DNA of 64,000 nt, from NCBI GenBank assembly GCA_026705765.1, contig JAPPAB010000129.1, positions 1 to 64,000 of the forward strand, in the 5' to 3' direction. Below the pieces are notes generated by a model. The model was not told the origin of the DNA. It saw nothing but the letters and a program-made list of their open reading frames with translations, and did no database searches. Source of the DNA: Gemmatimonadota bacterium (GTDB taxonomy: Bacteria; Latescibacterota; UBA2968). The position numbers were made by a program, and so were the translations under genes. Positions 49,722-58,007 of the stretch are shown piece after piece; within the stretch, counting starts at the first letter, position 1, and each line of letters starts with the position of its first letter.

Positions 49722-51674
49722 TTATTCAGGTCGTTCCCGCACCATTTCATGCCCTTCGAGTATATCGTAGGCAACCGCGCCCTGACTCTGGTCTGGTGGC
49801 GCAATGCCGAAGATGTGGCAAAGGGTGGGGACGACGTCTGCGGCGTGGATGTAGCCGAGTTTGTCGGTGGGACGCTCGTAGCCTTTTTTGATGCCGGGAC
49901 CCGATAAGAAAAAAGAACCAAAGCTCGATGAGATGTCGCTGCGCGTGGGGATGAAGCCGCCGTGGTGTGCGCCGAAGACTTCGGGAGCGCCTACGCAGCC
50001 GCCGCCCACAATGCCTTTCCATTGACCGTAATACCCGCTGACGAATCCGTGATCCCAGGCAAAGATGATATCGCCGCACTGGTCGCCCCATTGCCCGAGT
50101 ATGTACGCGTCGCGTCTGGGCAGGGCGATGGCAACGACATTGCGACCGATTTCTTCATCGACCCAGGTGCGAAGGGCGAGGAGGACATCGCGTTCGATTT
50201 CGTCGAATTTGGGACCGGGTTCGGCGTTGATCCAGATGTCGAATCCCTTGTCGTCTTTGAGGTAGGCGCGAGTTTTTTCAAAGTCGATCTCGCGTTCGAG
50301 GACTTCATCGCGCTCGACGCCGTCGCTGGCGTCTTCTTTCAGGACGGTGAATCCACTGTCGTGCAGGAATTTTCGGATATTGGCGATGCGCACATCTGGC
50401 GATGCGCCGTGATCGGAAAGTACGCCGACGTATGTACTGTCATCGGCGGCATCCCACATGCGTTTCAGGATTTTGTCGCCAACGATGTAGGCTTTGCGGA
50501 AGAGGTGCATGATGTCGTCGGCTTTGTCGGGATCGTAAGCGGGGCAAACCGGATCGACGCCGTCGAGGTGGATGTGGTTGATGTAGTCGTAGAGATGCCA
50601 GTGGCAGATGAAGAAATTGGCATCTTTTTCGTGGAGCATATAATTGGCGACGTCGGCAAACCAGAGGCCCTGGTATTCGCATTCTTCAAGGGCGGTGTCA
50701 TAGTCGGTCATGCCAGATGTGTAGGGGGTCATTGAGGCGTGTTCTTGATAGGGGCCAAATCGCTGGATGAGTTCGTTGGCGAGGTCGTCTGGATATGTGA
50801 AGCCGTCGCTATATGTGATTTGAGAGCGGTAGAGCTTGAGATGGGAGCCATCGGGTTCGAGTTCGAGAAGTTTGAAGCGCACAGAGGCGCATTGATCTCG
50901 GCCTTCGATGTAGAAGGGTTCGATGGCCCAGTTGCTCCACGATCCCGTGCTGGTTTCGGCGATGTGGTCGTTGCCATTTTGGGAGCGGCAGACGCGCAGG
51001 GTGTCGTATCCGCTGTTGGCGCTGGCGAAGACGAGCAGGTGAAAGCGGTTGATGTCTCCGCCGAGGCGCGCGTGGATTTCAATGGTGGAAGCGAGGGGCG
51101 GGGCAGTGCTTTGAGGGAGATTGGTCCAGCCATCTGCGGGCGATAGTGCGGGGATGGGTTCTATGCTTCGCTGTCTTCTGCGAACGGCTGTGCCGTCGTG
51201 GTCCATTTCCACGATTTCTTCGACGTGTTCGGCGGTGGTATAAGCCTGTGATGCGGCGATTTCATAGTCGGTGCTGGCGTGTCCGGGGTGACCAAAACCG
51301 TCGATTACATATCCTTTTTCCACGCCTGATGGATGCGCTGCCGGATAGTGCAGGGCAACGCCTTTGAGTCCTTCGCGCTCGAGGGCGTTCCACAGGCGCT
51401 GGGCGTTGTTGGCACGGCCGTGAAAAGAGTTGATGCGTTCGCCAGGACCTACTTCGACGCGCCAGCGCGTGACACTGTGTGTGCCGGTGTGTGCGCCAGT
51501 GGAGAGGGTTGCCCAGTTGGTGGGTGTCCAGACCGGGAAGGAGGGGAAGGTTTCGTTGACTGCGCCCTCGTCGAGCAGGCGTTTAAAAGTTGGGATGACG
51601 CCTTCGTCGGCAAAGTATTTCATCATGGGGGTGATAAAGCCGTCCATGCCGTAGGCGATGATTTTTTTTGACAT
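49722..51674 (-). CDS. Alkaline-phosphatase-superfamily type I phosphodiesterase/pyrophosphatase-like enzyme
   Basis: A 650-residue protein of the alkaline phosphatase superfamily. The metal/nucleophile region reads IIAYGMDGFITPMMKYF, then FPVWTPTNWATLSTG, with a Thr nucleophile as in nucleotide pyrophosphatases. VGVLSDHGASPD and FGAHHGGFIPTR supply the later Asp/His ligands. An inserted beta domain (residues ~185-300) separates the two halves. No signal peptide. It likely hydrolyses a phosphodiester or phosphonate ester. It lies 22 nt downstream of an SDR gene on the same strand. Confidence 0.83.
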   Translation of the reverse strand: MSKKIIAYGMDGFITPMMKYFADEGVIPTFKRLLDEGAVNETFPSFPVWTPTNWATLSTGAHTGTHSVTRWRVEVGPGERINSFHGRANNAQRLWNALEREGLKGVALHYPAAHPSGVEKGYVIDGFGHPGHASTDYEIAASQAYTTAEHVEEIVEMDHDGTAVRRRQRSIEPIPALSPADGWTNLPQSTAPPLASTIEIHARLGGDINRFHLLVFASANSGYDTLRVCRSQNGNDHIAETSTGSWSNWAIEPFYIEGRDQCASVRFKLLELEPDGSHLKLYRSQITYSDGFTYPDDLANELIQRFGPYQEHASMTPYTSGMTDYDTALEECEYQGLWFADVANYMLHEKDANFFICHWHLYDYINHIHLDGVDPVCPAYDPDKADDIMHLFRKAYIVGDKILKRMWDAADDSTYVGVLSDHGASPDVRIANIRKFLHDSGFTVLKEDASDGVERDEVLEREIDFEKTRAYLKDDKGFDIWINAEPGPKFDEIERDVLLALRTWVDEEIGRNVVAIALPRRDAYILGQWGDQCGDIIFAWDHGFVSGYYGQWKGIVGGGCVGAPEVFGAHHGGFIPTRSDISSSFGSFFLSGPGIKKGYERPTDKLGYIHAADVVPTLCHIFGIAPPDQSQGAVAYDILEGHEMVRERPE

Positions 51675-51696
51675 AGTTGTTCCTTTTGGGATGGGG

Positions 51697-52434
51697 TTAA
51701 ATCGGGCGACGGGTCAGGCTGAAGGTTTGAGCGGTCGGTCCCCCGTCGGGTTGGGTGGCTAAGAAGAGGGCGAGGGGGACGACGTCTTCGGGCGCTTTGA
51801 CGACTTCGCTGGGTGCAAAGGGCGGTGGACCGCCCACTCTCATGCGATCTCCGGTAAGATGTGTGGCTACCGGGCCTGGGATGAGTTCGTTGACTGTGAT
51901 GCTGTGCTCCCAGACTTCTTCGGCCAGGCATTGGGTGAACATCCACATGCCGGCTTTGCCGACGTTATACGCAGAATTGCCCGCTCTGGGGCGGTGGCCC
52001 ATGCCCGATCCCACGTTGATAACTCTGCCACCGCCGGATTCGATCATGAGGGGTAGCAGGGCGTGCGAGACGAGGTAGGCGCTGATGCAGTTTACGGCGA
52101 TGGTTTCGATCCAGGGATCGGGATTGCTGTCGAGGATGCTGTTGCGCTCTATGCCGCCGCCCGCGTTGTTGACGAGGATGTCCAGGCGGTCAAATTCTCC
52201 GCGGACTTTTTCTGCCAGCGCATCTACGCTCTGGCGGTTGGTGACATCGGTAGGTACGGGCAGAACTTTGCGACCGAGGGCACGAATTTCTTCGGCAACG
52301 GCGTCGAGTTGTTCGGTCGTGCGTGCGGCGAGTATGAGGTCGGCTCCTTCTGTGGCAAAGGCGATGGCAATGGCGCGACCAATACCCCGCCCGCTGCCGG
52401 TGACGAGTGCGACTTTTCCAGTGAGTTGTGACAT
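51697..52434 (-). CDS. Short-chain dehydrogenase/reductase
   Basis: A 245-residue SDR: VALVTGSGRGIGRAIAIAFA (cofactor), NNAGGG, INVGSGMGHRPRAG with the catalytic Ser, and YNVGKAGMWMFTQ for Tyr/Lys. Arg at the end of strand 2 (LILAARTTEQL) favours NADP. Likely a sugar-acid or keto-acid dehydrogenase in the galactonate-like cluster. A rearranged octamer repeat lies just upstream of its start. Confidence 0.9.
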   Translation of the reverse strand: MSQLTGKVALVTGSGRGIGRAIAIAFATEGADLILAARTTEQLDAVAEEIRALGRKVLPVPTDVTNRQSVDALAEKVRGEFDRLDILVNNAGGGIERNSILDSNPDPWIETIAVNCISAYLVSHALLPLMIESGGGRVINVGSGMGHRPRAGNSAYNVGKAGMWMFTQCLAEEVWEHSITVNELIPGPVATHLTGDRMRVGGPPPFAPSEVVKAPEDVVPLALFLATQPDGGPTAQTFSLTRRPI

Positions 52435-52453
52435 GCGGTCTCCTTGAGGAATC

Positions 52454-52570
52454 TGCGAATCAACGAATCAACGAACCCCGCCCATCCTCCCAAAATCAGT
52501 ATGTCTCTCCATTCGTCTATGAACTGGTCTGGGAAACGACCAGTTTTACCCCGCTCCGTCTATTCGCGCT
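52454..52570. repeat. Octamer-flanked repeat element, rearranged copy
   Basis: Two CGAATCAA units are followed by the G-rich core in inverted orientation (CCCCGCCCATCCTCCCAAAA). A perfect ACTGGTC/GACCAGT hairpin and a final CGTCTATTCG come next. This arrangement differs from the other four copies and suggests inversion within the element. Confidence 0.7.
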
Positions 52571-52578
52571 TTTTCAGT

Positions 52579-53703
52579 TTACCAATCAACGACCGATCCA
52601 TCGTCGGGGTGAAGGGATCTTTGATTGGTCCAGTCGTGGCCAATTTTGTCTTCCATTTTGTCGTCGTCCAGTTCAATGCCAAGGCCGGGACCTTTGGGCA
52701 ATTCGACGTAGCCGTCTTTGAATTGGAACGGTTCTTTGAGGTAGTCTTCGCCAAACATGGTGTGTTCTTGCGCGAGGAAGTTGGGTATGCTGGCGTCGAG
52801 TTGGATGCAGGCGGCTAATGAAATGGGGCCGAGTGGGCAGTGTGGGGCAACGGCTGCGTAATAGGATTCGGCCATGCCTGCGATCAGACGGGTCTCGAAG
52901 ATGCCGCCAGCGTGTGACAGGTCGGGTTGTATGATGGAACAGGCGCGTTTTTCGAGGAGGTCGCGGAAGCCCCATTTGGTGAAGATGCGTTCGCCCGTTG
53001 CGATGGGCAAGTGGGTTTTGCGCGCGAGTTCTGCCATGCCTTCTATGTCTTGACACTGGATGGGTTCTTCGACAAACATCGGCTGGTAGGGTTCGAGGGC
53101 TTTGATGAGTATGGCAGCGGTTTGTGGTGATATGGCGCCGTGAAAGTCGATGGCGATGTCAAAGTCCGGCCCGCCCGCTTCGCGCATGGCGGCAAATGTT
53201 TCGACGGCGTGATCGATAAAGGCCGGGGTTTCGACGATGCGCGCCGGGCGAATTTTGGCCGGTCCGGTCTTTATGGCGATAAATCCTTGTTTTTTGCGCT
53301 CTTTTACTGCGGCAGCAGCCTGTTCGGGTGTGCCGCCCCCTCCTGTGCCTTTGTACATTTTGATGCGGTCGCGCAGGGGGCCGCCGAGCATTTCATAGAT
53401 GGGCATGTTCGCGGCTTTTCCGGCGAGGTCCCAAAGTGCTTGTTCAACACCGGATAGAGCACTGGTGAGAATGGGTCCGCCGCGATAAAATGCATGGCGA
53501 TACATGGCCTGCCAGTGATGGACCACGCGACGGGGGTCTTTGCCGATGAGATAGGGTTCGAGTTCTGCTACGGCTTGAGCGCAGGTACGGGCGCGTCCTT
53601 CGAGGATAGGTTCGCCAAGGCCAATGAGGCCCTCGTCTGTGTGCATTTTGAGAAAGAGCCAGCGCGGTTTGACGAGAAAGGTTTCGAGTTTGGTGATTTT
53701 CAT
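52579..53703 (-). CDS. Galactonate dehydratase-like enzyme (enolase superfamily)
   Basis: A 374-residue mandelate racemase-subgroup enzyme close to D-galactonate dehydratase: GLGEPILEGRARTC, GGPLRDRIKMYKGTGGGGTPEQ, metal ligands in FDIAIDFHGAIS (Asp), MFVEEPIQC (Glu) and IATGERIFTKW (Glu), and catalytic His in VAPHCPLGPIS. It would convert D-galactonate or a similar aldonate to the 2-keto-3-deoxy acid. The start at 53703 has AAGGAG. Neighbouring SDR and HAD phosphatase genes fit a sugar-acid pathway. Exact substrate not proven. Confidence 0.85.
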   Translation of the reverse strand: MKITKLETFLVKPRWLFLKMHTDEGLIGLGEPILEGRARTCAQAVAELEPYLIGKDPRRVVHHWQAMYRHAFYRGGPILTSALSGVEQALWDLAGKAANMPIYEMLGGPLRDRIKMYKGTGGGGTPEQAAAAVKERKKQGFIAIKTGPAKIRPARIVETPAFIDHAVETFAAMREAGGPDFDIAIDFHGAISPQTAAILIKALEPYQPMFVEEPIQCQDIEGMAELARKTHLPIATGERIFTKWGFRDLLEKRACSIIQPDLSHAGGIFETRLIAGMAESYYAAVAPHCPLGPISLAACIQLDASIPNFLAQEHTMFGEDYLKEPFQFKDGYVELPKGPGLGIELDDDKMEDKIGHDWTNQRSLHPDDGSVVDW

Positions 53704-53722
53704 GTCAACTCCTTTAGGGTGG

Positions 53723-54544
53723 TTAATCACACAGATACGCGATGAGGGTTTTTTGCTCGCGGTATTCCGGGATGATGATATCTGCACCGACTTCGATGAG
53801 GCGGTTTCGTTTCCAGGTATTGATGCCTTCGCGTTTGACTTCGTCTGATGCAACGCCGACTGCGGTGCCGCCCACAGCTTTTACGTTTTCGATTTCGACG
53901 TATCCATCGCCAAATCCCAGTAGTTCGGGGCCGTCTATGGCATGGGTTTTGAGGATGTCCTGAATGACCATGGCTTTGGAAAAGTTTTCGTGCTGATCCA
54001 ATGCGCCAAAGACGCGGTCTTCAAAGTAGGTCGTAAGGCCGAGTAATTCGACTTCGCGGCGGACAAAGACGAAGTCGGTGCCGCTGGCTAAATAAAGCAT
54101 CAGGCCGCGGTTGGACAGGTTGTCGAGCAGTGCGCGGGTATGGGGCAGCATGAGATCGTTGGGATTAATCTCGCCTGTTTCGAGGCCGCGAATGCGATGG
54201 GCTATGTGGGCGTTGAGCAGGTCGTGAAAGCGCTGTTTGTAGGCGAGCGGATCGTCTGGTGTGCCACCGCGTTTTTGGATTTCTTCACAGAGCTGAATCA
54301 TCTGGTAGATGGTTTGTTTGCCGGTGAGGCGGTCGATAAATTCGGTGACCAGAACGCGGTGTTCCGCTTCGGTTTCGTCGGTGTTGAGTTCAGAGAGTAC
54401 TTCGACCATCATGGGGATCATGATTTCGCGCCACCCCTGGCGAATGAGCGACAATGTGCCGTCAAAATCAAAGAGTACTGAGCGATAGTTCCCGCGAGGG
54501 ATGTGTGTCGCAATGATTTCAATGTTGCCGATGTGTTGACTCAT
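53723..54544 (-). CDS. HAD-family phosphatase
   Basis: A 273-residue HAD hydrolase with motif I SVLFDFDGTLSLIRQGW (nucleophile Asp), motif II LMLYLASGTDF, and motif III/IV LLGFGDGYVEIENVKAVGG. A helical cap lies between residues ~45 and 125. It removes phosphate from a small metabolite, probably a sugar phosphate. The gene precedes the galactonate dehydratase by 19 nt on the same strand, so both are likely co-transcribed. Confidence 0.87.
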   Translation of the reverse strand: MSQHIGNIEIIATHIPRGNYRSVLFDFDGTLSLIRQGWREIMIPMMVEVLSELNTDETEAEHRVLVTEFIDRLTGKQTIYQMIQLCEEIQKRGGTPDDPLAYKQRFHDLLNAHIAHRIRGLETGEINPNDLMLPHTRALLDNLSNRGLMLYLASGTDFVFVRREVELLGLTTYFEDRVFGALDQHENFSKAMVIQDILKTHAIDGPELLGFGDGYVEIENVKAVGGTAVGVASDEVKREGINTWKRNRLIEVGADIIIPEYREQKTLIAYLCD

Positions 54545-54607
54545 AAGTGTATTCCTGTTGGACGGTGCGTCAATAAAGGGATTCGCGTTTGAAAAATCAA
54601 GTGGGAA

Positions 54608-54695
54608 TGAATGGTCAGCAGTCAGCTAAAAGCTGATGGCTGATCGTTTTTTTTCGACCAAATGTGTTTGAATATTTTGGAATCTCCGTTATATT
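54608..54695 (+). promoter_or_regulatory. Hairpin with T-run and predicted promoter upstream of the methyltransferase-like gene
   Basis: GTCAGCAGTCAGCT and AGCTGATGGCTGAT (54613-54646 region) form an imperfect stem followed by eight T residues. It is a terminator-like dispersed motif. Downstream, TTGAAT (54668-54673) and TATATT (54690-54695) with a 16-bp spacer make a good sigma-70-type promoter for the gene at 54741. Confidence 0.5.
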
Positions 54696-54740
54696 GTAAT
54701 ACTTGTCCAAATTGGATTTTTAGTAAAAAAGGCGCAATGA

Positions 54741-55406
54741 ATGCAGAGCGATAGTACGCGAAGTCATGTGGCATCGGTTCAGTCGCAAAATGGAAATTTT
54801 CGGCTTGACGCGGTGACCGTTGACGAGCAGATGCATCATGTGCTTTCTATAAACGGGTGTGCGATTGCGAGTAGCAGTTCCGATTTGGAGATCGCACTTG
54901 CCGATCTCGCACTATCTGGTATTTCTCCAGATCAGAGATATGCCGATGTGTTGATCGGTGGTCTTGGATTGGGCGTGACGCTGAGGCAGGTGCTGAAGCA
55001 CAGGGCTGTGCAGTCCGTTTGTGTGGTGGAAATTGAGCCGCAAATTGTAGAGTGGAATCGCACTTTTTTGACCAATGCCGATTTGCTGAATGACGCACGG
55101 GTCGAGCTTATTGTGGGCGATTTTTGTTCTTATGTGCAGGGTTCACCGCGCAATTATCACGGTATTGCGATGCATATTGATGTTGGGCCAGATCAGGTGG
55201 CACGAGCAGAGAATCGCCAGGCTTATAGTTTGTCGATGTTGCGTGTGTTGCAAATGCGACTTCGGGCGGGTGGGGCACTTGCGATTTGTGCGGCTGGATC
55301 GTCTTATGAACGGGCACTGCGGCGCGTTTTTGATGCGGTTTCTGTGCAGTCCGATCCCGCAGATCAGAGCAGTCCTCGTAGAGTTTATCAGGTTATAGCG
55401 CAGTAG
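54741..55406 (+). CDS. Spermidine-synthase-like methyltransferase-fold protein
   Basis: A 221-residue Rossmann-fold protein: ADVLIGGLGLGVTLRQVLKH (nucleotide-binding glycine motif), VCVVEIEPQIVEWNRTFL (acidic loop), ARVELIVGDFCSYV, and IAMHIDVGPDQ. It resembles spermidine synthase but lacks clear putrescine-binding acidic residues and is shorter (family ~280), so it may bind AdoMet or a decarboxylated form for another reaction. It lies 48 nt before citrate synthase on the same strand. Confidence 0.7.
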   Translation: MQSDSTRSHVASVQSQNGNFRLDAVTVDEQMHHVLSINGCAIASSSSDLEIALADLALSGISPDQRYADVLIGGLGLGVTLRQVLKHRAVQSVCVVEIEPQIVEWNRTFLTNADLLNDARVELIVGDFCSYVQGSPRNYHGIAMHIDVGPDQVARAENRQAYSLSMLRVLQMRLRAGGALAICAAGSSYERALRRVFDAVSVQSDPADQSSPRRVYQVIAQ

Positions 55407-55454
55407 CAGAACAATTCTCCTCCAAATGGGCGGATTATGAGAAAGGGGCTTGTG

Positions 55455-56762
55455 ATGAGCAAGGATTCACTTACAGTTATTGATAATCGGACAGATGAAA
55501 CGTATGATTTACCTATTGCTTATGGCACGTATTCTGAGGACGGTGCCCATGTGCGTTCGGCAGATTTGAACCAGATCAAGGGTTCGGATAATGATTTTGG
55601 CCTGTTGGGATACGACCCGTCGTATGTCAATACAGCGTCTTGCAGCAGTGCGGTTACGTATATCGATGGGGCGAAGGGGATTTTGCGCTATCGCGGGTAT
55701 CCCATTGAGCAGTTGGTGGCGGCGTCTTCGTATCTCGAAGTGGCTTATTTGCTGGTTTATGGCGAGTTGCCCAGCCGCGATCAATTGGATAGGTTTTCCG
55801 AGCAGGTAAATTCTCAAACGGTGGTTTCAGACGATATTTTGTCTTTTATCGATGGTTTTCCCAAAGGGTCTCATACGATGGGGATGCTGGTGGGTGCGCT
55901 GGGGGGGCTGTCGGTTTTTTACGACGATGAGGGAGATTTTGGAACCGAAGAGGCACAACTTCGTCATATTTGTCGGTTGATTGGCAATGTTGCGACCATA
56001 GGTGCTGCGGTGCATCGCCGCAGTGCGGGTCTGCCTTATGTGTCGTCAGATCTCGGGTTGGGGCTTTACGGCAATTTTTTGAATATGTTGTTTGGGACGG
56101 AGGGAGAGGCCTATCGGGCTGATCCGGTGCTCGAGCGCGCGCTGGAAGTGTTGCTCATTTTGCACGCCGATCACGGTCAGAATTTATCTACCAGTATTAT
56201 GCGGGGTATTGCCAGTGGGGGGGCAGATCCGTATTCGTCTATGGCTGGCGCAGCAGCGGCACTTTACGGTCCGGCACACGGGGGCGCGAATGAGGCGGTG
56301 CTGAATATGCTCAATGAGATCGGTTCGGTGGATAAGGTGCCGGCTTATATCGAGCGGGTGGAGAACAAAGAAGTGGTGTTGCAGGGGTTTGGGCATCGGG
56401 TTTACAAGAATTACGATCCCAGGGCGGCGATTGTCAAAGAGACCGCGTATAATGTGTTTGAGGTGACGGGTAAAAATCCCCTGATTGATATTGCGCTGGA
56501 GTTGGAGCGGATTGCCCTGCAGGAGGAGTATTTTATTTCCAGGCAATTGTATCCCAATGTGGATTTTTATTCGGGTATTATTTATCAGGCGATTGGATTG
56601 CCCACGCGGATGATGACGGTGTTATTTGCGGTGGGAAGGTCGTGCGGTTGGCTGGCGCAGTGGAAAGAGATGCTGGGGGATAGCGAACAGAAGATCGCCC
56701 GTCCGCGCCAGATTTATACGGGCGCAGATAAACGCGATTATGTGGCGATGGATCAGCGGTGA
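55455..56762 (+). CDS. gltA: Citrate synthase
   Basis: A 435-residue type II-like citrate synthase joining oxaloacetate and acetyl-CoA. Active-site residues: His in GPAHGGANEAVL, His in GFGHRVYKNYDPRA and Asp in YPNVDFYSG. Also ILRYRGYPIEQL and GGLSVF segments. The usual HADHEQN segment reads HADHGQN, an unusual Glu-to-Gly change beside a substrate-contacting His. I prefer ATG 55455 because GAAAGGGG lies upstream; ATG 55437 is also possible. The stop touches an octamer repeat. Confidence 0.92.
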   Translation: MSKDSLTVIDNRTDETYDLPIAYGTYSEDGAHVRSADLNQIKGSDNDFGLLGYDPSYVNTASCSSAVTYIDGAKGILRYRGYPIEQLVAASSYLEVAYLLVYGELPSRDQLDRFSEQVNSQTVVSDDILSFIDGFPKGSHTMGMLVGALGGLSVFYDDEGDFGTEEAQLRHICRLIGNVATIGAAVHRRSAGLPYVSSDLGLGLYGNFLNMLFGTEGEAYRADPVLERALEVLLILHADHGQNLSTSIMRGIASGGADPYSSMAGAAAALYGPAHGGANEAVLNMLNEIGSVDKVPAYIERVENKEVVLQGFGHRVYKNYDPRAAIVKETAYNVFEVTGKNPLIDIALELERIALQEEYFISRQLYPNVDFYSGIIYQAIGLPTRMMTVLFAVGRSCGWLAQWKEMLGDSEQKIARPRQIYTGADKRDYVAMDQR

Positions 56763-56877
56763 CGAATAGACGAACAGACGAATAGACGAACCCCGCCCTG
56801 CCACCCAAAGTCGCTACAAACTCCGTCGTTGATTCGTTGATTCGTTGATTCGCTGATTCGCTGATTCGTTGATTCGC
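56762..56877. repeat. Octamer-flanked G-rich repeat element, copy in reverse orientation
   Basis: Read on the minus strand: six CGAATCNN units, a spacer, CTTTGGGTGGCAGGGCGGGG and three CGTCTATT-like units. The spacer GACGGAGTTTGTAGCGA nearly equals that of the copy at 16298. It directly follows the citrate synthase stop. Confidence 0.88.
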
Positions 56878-56902
56878 TTTTGCATTTGATTGGAGGCATG
56901 CA

Positions 56903-57862
56903 ATGGCTTTTATCCATGTTCCCAAAGGCTGGCAGTTGCCCGAAGGCGAGGTTACGCCCGAACATATTTACCTGAATCGTCGGCGCTTTATGCAGGCTAT
57001 AGGTGTTGCAGGCGCAAGCGCGGTGATTGGCGCAGGTTGCGCGACAGCAGAAGATGAGTTTGAGGTGGAAGTTCCTCCCTCGCTACCGGGTTTGTATCCG
57101 GCAAAGCGCAATGAAAAGTACACGGTGGAGCGAGAATTGACGCGGGAGAAGGTCGCCGCGCGGTACAATAATTTTTACGAGTTTACCACGAATAAGGGCA
57201 AGGTTCACGAGTTGACAGACAAGTTTGAGGTGCGTCCCTGGGAGGTGGAGATTTCGGGTTATGTAGAGAAGCCCGGGACGTATGATCTGGACGATTTGCT
57301 CAAGCGGTTCGCGCTGGAAGAGCGCGTGTACCGGTTTCGGTGCGTGGAAGCATGGGCGATGACGGTGCCGTGGACGGGGTTTCCTATGAAGGCGTTGATC
57401 GATTATGTGCAGCCCAAATCGTCGGCAAAATACGTGCGGATGGTGACTTTCAATCGTCCGGATCAGGCGCCGGGCATCAAGACGCAGTCCTGGTATCCGT
57501 GGCCCTATTTTGAGGGGCTGACTATGGAAGAGGCGACGAATGAACTGACGTTGCTCACGACGGGTATTTACGGTCATGCGTTGCCCAAACAGCACGGGGC
57601 ACCTATTCGGTTGGTGACGCCGTGGAAGTACGGGTATAAGAGTATTAAGTCTATTGTGAAGATCGAGTTCACGAAACGGCAACCGCCGACTTTCTGGAAT
57701 AAGGTGGCTCCTGCTGAGTACGATTTTTGGTCTAATGTAAATCCCAATGTGCCGCACCCGCGCTGGTCTCAGGCAACGGAGCGGCTGATTGGGACGATGG
57801 ATCGCGTGCCCACCCGGATGTACAATGGGTATGGCGATTATGTGGCACATCTGTACGGTTAG
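56903..57862 (+). CDS. msrP: MsrP, periplasmic protein-methionine-sulfoxide reductase catalytic subunit
   Basis: A 319-residue molybdopterin oxidoreductase of the YedY/MsrP family that repairs oxidised methionines in exported proteins. Twin-arginine signal NRRRFMQAIGVAG (residues ~26-38). FEVRPWEVEISGYV leads to the molybdenum ligand Cys in YRFRCVEAWAMTVPWTGFP, and GAPIRLVTPWKYGYKSIKSI follows. The membrane haem partner MsrQ is not beside it. With the thiol/selenol genes downstream this forms a redox-repair neighbourhood. A hairpin terminator follows, so it is probably not co-transcribed with them. Confidence 0.92.
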   Translation: MAFIHVPKGWQLPEGEVTPEHIYLNRRRFMQAIGVAGASAVIGAGCATAEDEFEVEVPPSLPGLYPAKRNEKYTVERELTREKVAARYNNFYEFTTNKGKVHELTDKFEVRPWEVEISGYVEKPGTYDLDDLLKRFALEERVYRFRCVEAWAMTVPWTGFPMKALIDYVQPKSSAKYVRMVTFNRPDQAPGIKTQSWYPWPYFEGLTMEEATNELTLLTTGIYGHALPKQHGAPIRLVTPWKYGYKSIKSIVKIEFTKRQPPTFWNKVAPAEYDFWSNVNPNVPHPRWSQATERLIGTMDRVPTRMYNGYGDYVAHLYG

Positions 57863-57887
57863 AAAAAAATAATGTCCGTTGCATGTC

Positions 57888-57919
57888 AAGCCGCTCGGTG
57901 AGATGATTGCCGAGCGGTT
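57888..57919 (+). terminator. Terminator after msrP
   Basis: AAGCCGCTCGG pairs with CCGAGCGGTT around an 11-nt loop and is followed by a short T/A stretch. Confidence 0.7.
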
Positions 57920-57935
57920 TAATGTTCACGGGTCC

Positions 57936-58007
57936 GGATACGAGATGAAAACCGGCTTGTGTGTTGCACATTGTTCAAATTCTGTTAGATTGGATACGAG
58001 ATGAAAA
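57936..58007 (+). promoter_or_regulatory. Predicted promoter and 16-bp direct repeat at the selenoprotein operon start
   Basis: GGATACGAGATGAAAA occurs at 57936-57951 and again at 57992-58007, the second copy containing the ATG of the thioredoxin-like gene. Between them TTGCAC (57964-57969) and TAGATT (57986-57991) with 16-bp spacing make a candidate promoter. The transcript would begin close to the ATG. Confidence 0.4.

Noticed and set aside
56762-56877. CRISPR array
   Set aside because: The repeating unit is 8 bp with no spacers, and the same composite occurs elsewhere without cas genes.
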